DNA of 64,000 nucleotides from an uncultured Lachnospiraceae bacterium (lineage in GTDB: Bacteria > Bacillota > Clostridia > Lachnospirales > Lachnospiraceae): assembly GCA_900318375.1 (NCBI GenBank), contig ONKG01000002.1:124001-188000 (forward strand). Direction: 5' to 3'. The notes beneath the pieces are model-generated. The model ran no database searches. It saw only the letters and a program-made list of their open reading frames with translations, and was not told where the DNA came from. Below are positions 25,201 to 33,808 of this stretch, in pieces. How positions within the stretch are numbered: the stretch's first letter is position 1; every line of letters starts with the position of its first letter. The translations under genes and the position numbers were made by a program.

Positions 25201-28200
25201 GCACGCTTGGTTGAGTTGTCCACAGTGACCTGTTCAGAACTCTGAGCCAGGAAGTTTCCTGCTTTGTCGCAGCCTTCGATTTCAAATCGATGTATACCTT
25301 CATGCTGACCGTCAACACTGACAGTCAGATTAAAGGCTGCAGTTGTTACTTCCGTATCTTTATCCGTTTTTGCGCTTCCCTTTGTATCCGGTTTTGTCCA
25401 GGACGGCGACAGGCTGTCCATATTGTTTACGCCGGACGCGGACTCGCTGGTAATACCCGCATTAATCCGTGTGTCGTCAAAGTTGTAATCTGTTACAACA
25501 TACTTTGCGTTAATAGCAGAAACAGATTTTCCATAGTAAGCGATGGATGTCTTTTCATCAAAAGTCTCCTCCAGATTGGAAGGATTATTGATGGTCAGAC
25601 GATATACCGGCGCCGTACAGTCATATACAAGTGCGTAGAATGATTTGTAGGGATCATTTTCTGTAGTGGGTATATCTGTCCCGGGAGTCGCGTCACATTT
25701 GCTTGTGTCTACAGTTGCCTTTGTTTTGTCATTTGTAATCAGACTCTCATTGATAAGCACCGGGTTTCCGGCACGGTCTGTTCCGCTGATGGAGAAGGTG
25801 CAGCGGCCTTCCTGAGTTGTAGTAATCTCTGTTTCAAGAGCGTCAGTACTGCCGGGTTCCTTCGCCCAGTTCTCGGCATCAGAAACCGCAAACGACTCGC
25901 CCGCTTTGCGGAAATGTTTCTTTACAAACAGCTTTTCTCCGTCCAAAAGAACCGGAGTCCCAGATTCACCATAACCACCATAAGTGTCATTTACCTGAAT
26001 CGTTGTTTTGACGGCATGATTGGAATACATCGTTGCCGTACTGCCATTTTCCTTTTCAGGGTAAAGATATCCTGTTGTGTTGTCAGGGATGATGTGTTCA
26101 ATCGTCGCAACCGGACTCACGCGGTCGAGGATGCGGGGATGCGCCAATATTACACCATTTCCTTGATTCTCGATCTGGATACTGTTATCTGGAGATTTAT
26201 TTATCTTAGAAGAAGTATCTTTTATCTCATTTTCGTTATGATTATTTGCAATGGGATTGCAGGGAACAAGATTCGAATCACACACAATCTCGTTGCCTGC
26301 TATGTCTGTGCCGGACAAAGTGACATCAGTATATTTTCCGTCCTCTGTGAAAAGCAGTTTACAATTGTTTTCATTATCCTCAGAAAAAGCACCGCTTTCA
26401 GTTTCTGCATTCAGGTTTTTTAATTCGAGGCTGGATGCAGATAGTTTATTAATGTCAAAAAATCTCTCCTTTATGCTATATATTATTTCAAAGCCATTTC
26501 TTGCATTATAATAAAATGAATTGTCATCTTTGTAGTAAACAGAAGATGATGGTTTGGTCTCAACAAGCGTGACTACAGGCGATACCGCATCACGAATAAA
26601 TTCAGCAGAAGCAGCATATCCAGCAGTAGCTGAATCTGTATATTTAACACCTGACTCTTCTTTCTTGATAATCAGATTCGTCATGTTCCCCTGTTTGTCT
26701 TTCGATTCCACTTTTATGCTTATTCTCTGCTCAGAGTCTCCAAAGTAATTCTTTAGTTCTTCTGGTTCGAATGAGATAGAACCGGAACCATTTATCTCTT
26801 TCGAATACCCGGAAACTGATTCGTCCTCTTCTTCTCCTTTAAGAGTTACAGAAAGAGATTGCAGGTTGTTATCACGGTCATCCGCTGCGGTAACACTGAC
26901 AGTGTCATTTTTACTCGTGTAATAGAATTCTCCATCCTGTGCAACGCCATTTGACATATTAACTGTAACTGTCGGAGGAGTGATATCAAAAAGAAGCGGA
27001 ATTACGACAGGTGTCTCCCCGTTTCCGCAGAAATCTTCAGCCCAGACGTACAAATCATATTGACCTGATGTTTGTCCTAATGTTTTCAAATCGTCAGTTA
27101 GTTGTTCGATTGTAATTAAAAATGATTTCGAGTAATAACCATTATTCTTATCTAAAAGACTATCCAGGTTTTCAGGTGCTTTTTGCCGGAAAATTGTATG
27201 ACGAGCTGCTTCATCCGGATACGTGTCTTCATCTAATGAATAAATCAATGCCCAACTGACTGAACTGATCCCGGAATATCCTTTTCTATCACCGTTATCC
27301 GGCTTCTCTGTGATCAAAAGATTTACATTCAGATTATTGTAATACTCTGTAACAGGATTCGATTTCTTGCTATCCTGGTCAGAGGTAAATTCGAGTACAG
27401 CTTCGTTTCCGGCTTTCACACTAACCATTATTTCAGGATCCCGGTCCTCAACGACCAGGGAATTCACCAATTTGATAGTCTGGTTGCCAAGCCTGTCACA
27501 GGCTTTGACAAATAGTTTTCCTTTTTTGTCAGAAAGTGTAAATGTTAGACTGGTTCCATCGAGGGATCCTCCCATTCCCTTGATCTGCGTCCACGCGATA
27601 GATTTATTATTTTTGATGACAGTATCCTCTGTCGTACCTTGATCACCAATATAAAAATACAATTGTTGGTCATTAATTCCAGAACCGTTGTGATCATCAA
27701 TTGAAATAACGTACGAAAGGCCCTTATTTCGATCCCCTATCGACAACGCAGGAACATCTTCGACCTTCCACTTTATTTCCGGCGCTTTCTGATCAATCAC
27801 AATATCTTTTGATGGTTTGTCAGCATCAGCGACTGAAATCTCATTACCGGCATAATCTTTTCCGGTGATGGAAAACGCACTATAGACATAATGCATATTA
27901 TCAGAACTATCGCTGTCAGAAAGTGTAATTGTATGCTGCTTCTTCATATTCGCAGGAATAGTTTTTTCGTCTCGATTATAAGCGGTTCCATAATTACCGG
28001 AATGAGAAGCAGAATATGTTACGTTAACATTGCCGCTATAGTAAATAATATTCTGTCCCTCCCGGCTGTATTCCTTTACATTTTCATCCTTCTCAACAGA
28101 AATTGTGCCTGTCACTTTCTCGTTGTATTCAAAAATGATGGATGCTGACCCTTCGTTTTCCGCGGAATCCCAGGCGACAACATCAATTACATATCTTTCG

Positions 28201-29240
28201 TTATCTTCAATGGTCAGGCCGGCATTCTCCAGGTCGGACTTGTGAAAAGAGATTCCATCCGAATATTCTGTTCGTGGACTCAGTTCTTTCCCGGCTTCCT
28301 CTGAAGCCCCTTCTTTATAAACATATGCCTGATACTGCAGCATTTCATCCTCTAACTGGTCAGTATCAGTAATAGCAAGATCAAACTCCATAGAGTCATT
28401 AACATGGAGAAGTTCCTCTTCATCTTTACTGCCTGCTTTAGGAATAAGGTCAACTACAGGAGATACATTGTCAAACACATCTTTGGGTTTCCCGGTTTCT
28501 TCCTTCTGCATTTGCTCATCAGCAGGATTCTGCCCGTTTTCTTTATCTCCGCCTGTATTGTCACCGCCTTTGGTCTTTGTATCACTTCCGGATTCAGTTT
28601 TGCCGCCGGTTTCAGATTCGCTGCCGCTTCCAACGTTTCCTTCACTTCCTGTATTGGTGCTTTCACTAATGTTACCTAAAGTATCGCCCTGTTCAGAACC
28701 GGAAGTTTTATTCGTCTCACCGTCTTTTTTTTGATTTCCTTCATCGCATGAAGCATCCGTACTCCCGCTGTTTTCAGAACCGGAAGAGGTTTTTTCACCG
28801 GAAGAATCACTGTTTCCCGTATCTACAGCATTTTCTTTATCTCTATTCTCCTCCGAAGAAGTATTCTGGTCGTTCTTTCCGCTTTCGTATACAACATCGT
28901 CTTTCTTCTCTTCTGAGGGGGAAGAGCCTGAAGCTGTTCCTTCCTGCGCATCGTTTCCGGCAGGCGTTTCATCCTTTTTCTCTTCTCCGGATGAGGAATC
29001 TGAAGATGTTTCTCCAGCTCCTTCTTTCTCAGAATCAGATTTCTTCGTCTCTTTCGCGGAATCCTGAACCTCGTTCTTTTTAGACCTGCTGCTCTCCCTA
29101 CTCTCTTCTGTCGTCTCCTCAGCATTTGCGGTCATCGAAATCGCAGACTGCATCGGGACTGCCTGAAAGATCAGCACTGCTGTGAAAAGGATTGCCAGTG
29201 CTCTCTTAAACTGTGCAGGCTTGTTCCATTTCTTTTTCAT
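22221..29240 (-). CDS. Giant surface protein with Ig-like repeats and C-terminal membrane anchor
   Basis: 2339 residues. A signal peptide (about 1-40, hydrophobic core ALAILFTAVLIFQAVP) is followed by about 230 residues of Ser/Thr/Glu/Asp/Gly/Lys-rich low complexity. Then come roughly a dozen or more repeated beta-sandwich modules of bacterial Ig-like type, recognisable by D.AGN strands (KDYAGNEI, DIAGNEI, DRAGNPV, DMAGNQA, DAAGNEN, DLAGNKS) and by VDKTxPV or DTTAPT linkers. A transmembrane helix (GIVLLLFLLFF) and an RKRRKEEKK tail end the protein; no LPXTG motif is present. AGAGGAAG precedes the ATG at 29240. Adhesin or wall-spanning stalk is an inference. It is transcribed after the kinase genes, which suggests it belongs to that signalling unit. 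Confidence 0.85.
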   Translation of the reverse strand: MKKKWNKPAQFKRALAILFTAVLIFQAVPMQSAISMTANAEETTEESRESSRSKKNEVQDSAKETKKSDSEKEGAGETSSDSSSGEEKKDETPAGNDAQEGTASGSSPSEEKKDDVVYESGKNDQNTSSEENRDKENAVDTGNSDSSGEKTSSGSENSGSTDASCDEGNQKKDGETNKTSGSEQGDTLGNISESTNTGSEGNVGSGSESETGGKTESGSDTKTKGGDNTGGDKENGQNPADEQMQKEETGKPKDVFDNVSPVVDLIPKAGSKDEEELLHVNDSMEFDLAITDTDQLEDEMLQYQAYVYKEGASEEAGKELSPRTEYSDGISFHKSDLENAGLTIEDNERYVIDVVAWDSAENEGSASIIFEYNEKVTGTISVEKDENVKEYSREGQNIIYYSGNVNVTYSASHSGNYGTAYNRDEKTIPANMKKQHTITLSDSDSSDNMHYVYSAFSITGKDYAGNEISVADADKPSKDIVIDQKAPEIKWKVEDVPALSIGDRNKGLSYVISIDDHNGSGINDQQLYFYIGDQGTTEDTVIKNNKSIAWTQIKGMGGSLDGTSLTFTLSDKKGKLFVKACDRLGNQTIKLVNSLVVEDRDPEIMVSVKAGNEAVLEFTSDQDSKKSNPVTEYYNNLNVNLLITEKPDNGDRKGYSGISSVSWALIYSLDEDTYPDEAARHTIFRQKAPENLDSLLDKNNGYYSKSFLITIEQLTDDLKTLGQTSGQYDLYVWAEDFCGNGETPVVIPLLFDITPPTVTVNMSNGVAQDGEFYYTSKNDTVSVTAADDRDNNLQSLSVTLKGEEEDESVSGYSKEINGSGSISFEPEELKNYFGDSEQRISIKVESKDKQGNMTNLIIKKEESGVKYTDSATAGYAASAEFIRDAVSPVVTLVETKPSSSVYYKDDNSFYYNARNGFEIIYSIKERFFDINKLSASSLELKNLNAETESGAFSEDNENNCKLLFTEDGKYTDVTLSGTDIAGNEIVCDSNLVPCNPIANNHNENEIKDTSSKINKSPDNSIQIENQGNGVILAHPRILDRVSPVATIEHIIPDNTTGYLYPEKENGSTATMYSNHAVKTTIQVNDTYGGYGESGTPVLLDGEKLFVKKHFRKAGESFAVSDAENWAKEPGSTDALETEITTTQEGRCTFSISGTDRAGNPVLINESLITNDKTKATVDTSKCDATPGTDIPTTENDPYKSFYALVYDCTAPVYRLTINNPSNLEETFDEKTSIAYYGKSVSAINAKYVVTDYNFDDTRINAGITSESASGVNNMDSLSPSWTKPDTKGSAKTDKDTEVTTAAFNLTVSVDGQHEGIHRFEIEGCDKAGNFLAQSSEQVTVDNSTKRADLAAKTVAQDASKGKFWTQRKAVDVSAPKGVLKVRSSKDSKNNYYHYKFDPGQNTPVMYEPFRKETSAYVIVESDDCSPTIVQYNLRSQDGSKDAEYKKKNPLVSAGNNGYKNDNTRDVTVNGEQAFYLENIIIKDRAGNVRANDSKSKYTMARSSNVYLDVTTPFVSDIKDAESPQVKIAASNSFTRHEADGERYIYKPDGSALDLKVSINDPGGKERSSGLQKVEVEVKAGGKVVTEKVSLGKIPYTYNKGSSDSHAPLVYDINDASISIPTGSFAESNDITITVTAWDNSGNKSTPSKDGGLLNLGIDTTAPTAIVTYQDTVQPQHDKYFKADRVVEIAIYDRNVDNGKINISTNTNVPGSFTAPHENKTTDGGDDGNKDKWTKTLHYDVDGDYTLQLSGTDALGNKLTDIKWNGPAPNEFTVDKTQPVIRINLPTEVNSQDGVKYYDSAATASIEIQEHNFFEETDPSLLNVTIEPTNHSGAEAPASPGRSAFSNSGTDMHVSTVDCTQDGDYEVTASYTDMAGNQAVVQGGEGKKSDQEAWSGKFVIDTVVPTLKMDPTTFNVDKATGDPLKDLADQIYTRKDFAPRVIINDINYDEANSNFEVKAYGANVKNEDLTEKAGDAGKGEYNIQFKNFEMVRDMDGVYKVTAVATDLAKHQATLDFLFSVNRFGSTYVYADEATESKVTRYYIKDTEEPLKILELSPVELKTHTAELFKDHNRNTLAEDTQYTFNPAKGSTSVGTNGEGHRVYEYTIAPEVYEEEGVYDFILSSTDAAGNENSTTLFRNGSVKDGEIEQVRFPINFQVDKTVPVNRLTGVESDKEQFNTDQLEIMVYPEDYQTDIGEVEVKIWDGSKNGANAQENKEKYLHYRTIREDEDVQKLAQEHVYPIEDAKAGIPVTLEDKGSWQLLEVITTDLAGNKSTDYRTEDLSVNIIESRRPFLVTTNPLIQFYNFKPALYGTTGGIVLLLFLLFFRKRRKEEKKGGEAA

Positions 29241-29390
29241 AGTCTTCCTCTCGTCTCTCACTCTTTCTGCATGGCGGAGCGCATTAGCGCACAGGCATTA
29301 CCCCGGCATGCAAATCTGTGTGAAAATAGTAATGAACGGTTCCCCTTTTTGTTTCCGTAAATTATGTATATATAATCGCTCAGGAGCGAA

Positions 29391-29885
29391 TCATTCCACT
29401 AAAGGGATGACCTCATCCGTGTGCGTTACGATCATTTTCCTGATCACCCGGAAATCTGAGCCGGCCTCTGCGGAAGCTTCCTGCGCAGCAGCTTCCTCGC
29501 TGAGCAGAACTGTCTGACCGGGTTTTCCCTCTTCTTTTACTTCCACTGTCGTTGACGAAGGCGCGGAGCTTTTCCCGGTATCGGGCGGCTCATACTTGCT
29601 CAGGTCCTCCGCGGTGCTGGCTTCGACCTTGGCCGTTGAAACCGGTTTTGTACGCTCACCGGTGACCTGTCCGGAATCCTCTCTGAGTTTTCCTGTACGG
29701 GAGTTTCTCTCACTCATTTCATCGACGGTCTTCTGTCTGGCCCGTCCCGTCTTGATCATAAATATTGTCTTTATGTCAAAGGAAAAGAACATGAGCAGGG
29801 CAATGACAAATGCAACCGCAGCTACGGCAAAGCAGATCCTGTACGCATTCAGGAAGAAATCCATGCTGTTCTGATAGCTTTCCAT
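29391..29885 (-). CDS. Single-pass membrane protein of unknown function
   Basis: 164 residues, not recognised. A short N-terminus leads into one membrane helix (about residues 15-40, ICFAVAAVAFVIALLMFFSF), then a basic KTGRARQK stop-transfer and a Ser/Thr/Glu-rich tail of about 110 residues. The last segment FRVIRKMIVTHTDEVIPLVE is less disordered-looking. By the positive-inside rule the tail is probably cytoplasmic. It starts 13 nt after the kinase stop, so it is co-transcribed with the kinase and phosphatase and could be their substrate or adaptor (inference). Confidence 0.7.
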   Translation of the reverse strand: MESYQNSMDFFLNAYRICFAVAAVAFVIALLMFFSFDIKTIFMIKTGRARQKTVDEMSERNSRTGKLREDSGQVTGERTKPVSTAKVEASTAEDLSKYEPPDTGKSSAPSSTTVEVKEEGKPGQTVLLSEEAAAQEASAEAGSDFRVIRKMIVTHTDEVIPLVE

Positions 29886-29897
29886 CCGATTTCCTCC

Positions 29898-31775
29898 TTA
29901 CTGTTCTTCCTGTGTTTCAATTCCTGCATCTGAGGAATTGCTCTCTTCCGCAGGGCTCTCCACCGGATTCTCTGCAGGTTCCCCTGCGGGTGTCTGTATT
30001 CCCGTCTGCGTGTTTCCGCCAAATGACCTTTCCACATTTTTCTCCGCGTCCCCGATCAGCATCAGGGCGCTCTCCGCACGGTTTTTCATGTTCTCATCCA
30101 GATTCTTGTCCTTGAAAATCCGATTGCCTTTCTGGTCTGTCATCACTGAACCATCCGGGTTTAATTCGTAGAAGGTATTCTGAACAAAGGACCTTGCGCG
30201 TGTGAGCGCAGACTCCATTTCTGCTCTGGAGACTCCCTGTCCCTTGAAATTGGAAAGCTGCTGGTAGATCGCGGAAGCCACTTCATTACACACAGCCAGC
30301 GGGAGGCTGTCGCCGCACTCCTGCTGAAGACTGTCCAGAGTCGCTTTTTTGCCGTTCAGCAGCCCGTTGAGGGTGTCCCAGTAGTCTTTATAGCCCTTTC
30401 CGCTGTCCCATCCTACCGTATTCTTATTCTTGTTTTTATCCACCTCTGCCAGTTCGAGCATGATCTCCGCAAATCTGGCAACCGCGGGCTCCAGCCGGTC
30501 CTTATTCTCCACGGCCTCATTCAGATAGTCATATGCGCCGTTGCGGCCGTTGCCGCTTGAGAAAAACAGAATGTATCCGAGTTCATAGTTGAATTTCGCA
30601 TAGGCCTCTATGTCACTTTTTTTCAGCTGCTCCAGATTGGAGGAAGCCACCCCGTTCTTGATGCAGTTGCGGATCTCATCCACCTCGCCGGACGTCAGGA
30701 TTTCATGATCCCGGTTCTGGATACTCTGGATCATGCTCTCCCATGCGTCCCGTCTTCCCGGGTCAAGCTCGATTGCCAGCCGGTATTCCTCGATCTGTTC
30801 TGTCAGTGTCTGTTTTGTCTCCGCGTCGGAAATATATGTGTTATAAATATTGCCCAGCGAGTTTTTGTACATGGACCGGAACACGAATCCGCCGATCAGA
30901 GCAATAAGGGCAATAACCGCGACCGTGATAAAAGCATTCCATCTCCGGTTTCTGGATCTGATCACCTCATTGTCTTCATCGTGAACATGATCCAGCGCAT
31001 ACATCAGTTCCGCGGCACTCTGGTAGCGGTCCGCCGGTGCGGGCTCGCAGCATTTGCAGATCAGCTTTTCCAGGCCGCTTCCTTTCATCTGGGGCAGGAA
31101 TTTCCCGATGGGATGAATGACAAAATTCGTGTCCGCAGGGCTGTAACCGGTGACCAGATGGTACATGGTCGCCCCCAGGTTGTAGATGTCCGTGCGGCCG
31201 TCTGTCTGTCCGCGGCCGCCGAACTGCTCGGGCGCAGCATAGCCACGGGTGCCCAGCCAGGTAGTATCTTCGTTCCGCGTGTCTTTATATTCCCGCGCAG
31301 TACCGAAGTCGATCAGTGTGACTTCTCCGTTCGGCTTGAGCATGACATTTGCCGGCTTCAGATCCCTGTAGATGATGGGAGGACGCCTGCTGTGAAGATA
31401 GCCAAGCACATCACACACCTGCTTTGCCCACTCAATGACCTTGTCCGGATGCTGCGCTCCGCTCGTATCGAGCAGGTGCTGCAGACTGTTTCCCTCGATG
31501 TAATCCATCACGATGATGAAGCTTTCATCCTGATCGATCACATCGATGATGCTGGGCAGGTTGGGGTGACTGAGTTTTTTAAGCATCTCCGTCTCTGCCA
31601 CAAGGCCCTGGCTGACCACTGTCGTGTCATTACCCCCGTCCTTGCGCACTTCCTTGATTGCCCAGGTCTTATTGGCTCTCTCGTTTAACGCAAGATAGAC
31701 CACGCTCATACCGCCGCGGCCTATTTCATTCAGAATTTTATATTTTCCGTCCACCAGGGACCCAACTTCCAGCAT
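29898..31775 (-). CDS. Membrane Ser/Thr protein kinase, PknB-like
   Basis: 625 residues. The N-terminal Hanks-type kinase domain (about 10-265) has the glycine loop EIGRGGMSVVYLA, catalytic Lys at 41 (WAIKEV), YRDLKPANVM with Asp138, IDFGT with Asp156, and GYAAPEQFG. A single membrane helix follows at about 280-300 (AFITVAVIALIALIGGFVF). The remaining 320 residues should be outside: a helical, TPR-like region (EYRLAIELDPGRRDAW) and a Pro/Glu/Ser-rich tail. PASTA repeats, usual for Gram-positive PknB, are absent. It lies between the PP2C gene and the small membrane protein, so a kinase-phosphatase pair is clear. Confidence 0.93.
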   Translation of the reverse strand: MLEVGSLVDGKYKILNEIGRGGMSVVYLALNERANKTWAIKEVRKDGGNDTTVVSQGLVAETEMLKKLSHPNLPSIIDVIDQDESFIIVMDYIEGNSLQHLLDTSGAQHPDKVIEWAKQVCDVLGYLHSRRPPIIYRDLKPANVMLKPNGEVTLIDFGTAREYKDTRNEDTTWLGTRGYAAPEQFGGRGQTDGRTDIYNLGATMYHLVTGYSPADTNFVIHPIGKFLPQMKGSGLEKLICKCCEPAPADRYQSAAELMYALDHVHDEDNEVIRSRNRRWNAFITVAVIALIALIGGFVFRSMYKNSLGNIYNTYISDAETKQTLTEQIEEYRLAIELDPGRRDAWESMIQSIQNRDHEILTSGEVDEIRNCIKNGVASSNLEQLKKSDIEAYAKFNYELGYILFFSSGNGRNGAYDYLNEAVENKDRLEPAVARFAEIMLELAEVDKNKNKNTVGWDSGKGYKDYWDTLNGLLNGKKATLDSLQQECGDSLPLAVCNEVASAIYQQLSNFKGQGVSRAEMESALTRARSFVQNTFYELNPDGSVMTDQKGNRIFKDKNLDENMKNRAESALMLIGDAEKNVERSFGGNTQTGIQTPAGEPAENPVESPAEESNSSDAGIETQEEQ

Positions 31776-31837
31776 GTATCTATTCTCCCGCTTACAGGCT
31801 GTCGAACCTGCTTAACCTGTTGTCAGTACTCTGTTTG

Positions 31838-32626
31838 TCAGGATTCCTTGACAAGTTTTACCAGGATCGCGCTGATATTGTCATCCTCGCGGCGTTCCAT
31901 GTTGAGCCGAATCATATCGACGATCCTCTGCTTCATAACTCCCTCGCCTGTCATATAAGGAGGGTAAAAGGCCTGGTAGAACTCCTCCGGCGCAATCACA
32001 TGCCGGAAACCGTCACAGCAAAGCATAAACTCGTGCCCGGCGGCTGTTTTTCCGCAGCTGAAAACAGGATGTACCACCTTGCTTGCGCCGATGCACTGCA
32101 GAAGTACACTGCGCTGAGGATCCGTCAGGCTCTGTTCATAGGTCATTCTCCCTGCATCCAGTTCCCTCTGCACATATGTCTGATCCTTGGTCAGCTGGTA
32201 GATCCGGTCCGCCAGAAGATACACACGGGAATCTCCGACGTTGAGGGTATAATAGTCCTCTCCGCAGATCAGGACGGCGACTGCCGTTGTTCCGAGCGCA
32301 ATATGGATCTCTCTTCCATATGACTCAATACTCCGGCTCGTCCTGTCGATCAGCGAAGCCCATTGTTCCCAGAGGTTTTCTGCCTCGAACGTCCCTTCCT
32401 GCATCTTCTGCACAAGGGAAGGCAGGTCATTCTCAAACCAGCTTTCAAATGCCCGCACCATCGCTGCGCTTGCCACCTCACCCTTGGCGAGGCCGCCCAT
32501 ACCGTCACAGACAGACGCAAACAGAATGTTTCCCATGCCTGTCTGTGCCTCCAGGACGATTATCGAGTCCTGATTCGTTTTTTTCCGCGTGCCGATGTCG
32601 GTATGCATGGCTGTGAGATACTTCAT
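31838..32626 (-). CDS. PP2C-family protein phosphatase
   Basis: About 262 residues of the PPM/PP2C family, the expected partner that reverses the kinase encoded downstream. Metal-binding motifs are visible: DIGTRKKTNQDS near the start, VCDGMGGLAKGE, GDSRVYLL, and the final DNISAILVKL. The start is not certain. An ATG at 32626 gives a natural N-terminus but its GGAGG is 14 nt away; the frame is also open from an ATG at 32659 that overlaps the ribosome site. Promoter and hairpins lie upstream. Confidence 0.92.
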   Translation of the reverse strand: MKYLTAMHTDIGTRKKTNQDSIIVLEAQTGMGNILFASVCDGMGGLAKGEVASAAMVRAFESWFENDLPSLVQKMQEGTFEAENLWEQWASLIDRTSRSIESYGREIHIALGTTAVAVLICGEDYYTLNVGDSRVYLLADRIYQLTKDQTYVQRELDAGRMTYEQSLTDPQRSVLLQCIGASKVVHPVFSCGKTAAGHEFMLCCDGFRHVIAPEEFYQAFYPPYMTGEGVMKQRIVDMIRLNMERREDDNISAILVKLVKES

Positions 32627-32664
32627 GTCGGATGTAATGACCTCCTTTCCCTTCCGCATCGCAT

Positions 32665-32703
32665 CCGTGCTGCATCCAACACACCTTCGGTGTGTCGGAG
32701 GGT
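32665..32703. repeat. Hairpin element, copy 1
   Basis: Contains GTGCTGCATCCAACA followed by a 7-bp stem with TTC loop (32679-32695) and TGTCGGAGGGTTTTTT. On the plus strand it resembles a terminator. An almost identical element at 37065-37105 has base changes on both sides of the stem that keep pairing. On the minus strand it lies in the leader of the PP2C unit. Confidence 0.65.
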
Positions 32704-32744
32704 TTTTTACTCATAGGAAATCGCAATTTCCTATGAGTTAAAAA
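32703..32744. other. Long AT-rich palindrome in PP2C leader
   Basis: Perfect 13-bp arms (ACTCATAGGAAAT, 32709-32721, and its inverse at 32726-32738) around CGCA. They are extended by a T-run and an A-run to about 18 paired bases with one mismatch. The T-run lies on the 5' side on both strands, so it is not a standard terminator. Confidence 0.7.
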
Positions 32745-32903
32745 AAACAGCCACAGCAGAACTGACCTGCTGCGACTGTCAATAGATTCTTCCCGTACTT
32801 TGCTAACCGGCATCATACAAAAAAAGTCAGGCATTCTCTTGGCATTCTCCAGATCAGAATTCTGTTTCAGAACTCTTTTCCATAAATCAATCCAAACAAA
32901 TGC

Positions 32904-32933
32904 TTGACAGTTATATAAACCGTTACATATTAT
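32904..32933 (+). promoter_or_regulatory. Sigma-A-type promoter toward the XRE gene
   Basis: TTGACA at 32904-32909, an 18-bp spacer and TATTAT at 32928-32933. It points to the XRE regulator gene at 33105, leaving a leader of about 165 nt. It overlaps an oppositely directed promoter. Confidence 0.6.
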
Positions 32934-32957
32934 ACGATTATTCCAAGTAAAATACAA
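32929..32957 (-). promoter_or_regulatory. Sigma-A-type promoter toward the PP2C-kinase unit
   Basis: On the minus strand TTGTAT (32952-32957), a 17-bp spacer and a perfect TATAAT (32929-32934). Its -10 overlaps that of the divergent promoter almost completely, so polymerase can occupy only one at a time. The leader to PP2C is about 300 nt. Confidence 0.65.
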
Positions 32958-33104
32958 GTCCGCATGGCGGTAAAATATAAAAATCCTTATAAAGCCTTTA
33001 TAAAGAGTCAGCCGGACTGGTTCTCACTGACTCGTTCCGACCATAAGCAGAATTTTCTATAGCATTGTTCCTATTAAAAAGATGTAAATTGATGGAGTAT
33101 ATTC

Positions 33105-33455
33105 ATGGCGAGAGAAAAGGCCAAATTTGACGTTCTGAAAAAAATTGATTCAGAACGTATTAAACGTAATTGGACGGAGTACACTCTTGCAAAAAATTCT
33201 GGGATACCGCAGTCAACAATTTCCACCTGGTATCGTAAACAGCTTCAGCCCTCCGTGGCTTCAATAGAAAAAATCTGTGCAGCTTTCGGAATCTCGGTAT
33301 CACAGTTTTTCGAGATTGATGAAGACCGGGGCTTAAAGGGTATGACCAAAGATCAGTATGAGCTCTACAAAAGCTGGGCAAAGCTGAACAGTTCACAAAA
33401 AAAGGCTCTGTTGAATCTGATCAAGTCCATGGATTCCACCACTGATTACAACTAA
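33105..33455 (+). CDS. XRE-family (Cro/CI-type) HTH regulator
   Basis: 116 residues. A helix-turn-helix of Cro/CI type occupies about residues 15-70: WTEYTLAKNSGIPQSTISTWYRKQLQPSVASIEKICAAFGIS in family register, with PQSTISTWY as recognition helix. The C-terminal part (LKGMTKDQYELYKSWAKLNSSQKKALL) is helical and resembles small solitary regulators. TGGAG lies a few bases before the ATG. Divergent to the PP2C-kinase unit with overlapping promoters, so control of that unit is a reasonable inference. Confidence 0.88.
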   Translation: MAREKAKFDVLKKIDSERIKRNWTEYTLAKNSGIPQSTISTWYRKQLQPSVASIEKICAAFGISVSQFFEIDEDRGLKGMTKDQYELYKSWAKLNSSQKKALLNLIKSMDSTTDYN

Positions 33456-33637
33456 GCTGACTACGACTGAAATCCGGTAACTGCCTGTATTTTAGTCTCC
33501 GCACTGTCAATCCCGATGCAATTCCGATAAAGAGTCTGAAATCGGGGATAAACGACCAATAGCAGCAGGGCAGAGGCAGCACTGCCGCCCTTTGCCTCCG
33601 CCGGCCGTCCATGACTGAAAAATAAAGTACAGTAAAA

Positions 33638-33688
33638 GCAGGACATATGCTTTATTCTCAGGTGAGTGAGCATATGTCCTGCTTTTTT
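33638..33688 (+). terminator. Intrinsic terminator after XRE gene
   Basis: A perfect 14-bp stem, GCAGGACATATGCT at 33638-33651 and its inverse at 33669-33682, is followed by TTTTTT. It lies about 185 nt after the XRE stop; nothing recognisable is coded in between. Confidence 0.88.
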
Positions 33689-33773
33689 CCAATTTCAGCG
33701 TCAAAATTACTAAAAATAAAGTTGTACCTGCGCTAAACTATACTACGGAGATTAGACATACCCTTTTTTACGA

Positions 33774-33779
33774 TATAAT
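33774..33779 (+). promoter_or_regulatory. Candidate -10 of the HyuA-like gene
   Basis: A perfect TATAAT lies 29 nt before the ATG at 33809, with TTAGAC 16 bp upstream as a weak -35. Transcription would begin only about 20 nt before the start codon. Confidence 0.45.
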
Positions 33780-33808
33780 GAAGCCGTTGAAAAAAAGAGA
33801 GAGACAAA

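Noticed and set aside
32703..32744. Intrinsic terminator
   Set aside because: On both strands the T-run precedes the hairpin instead of following it.
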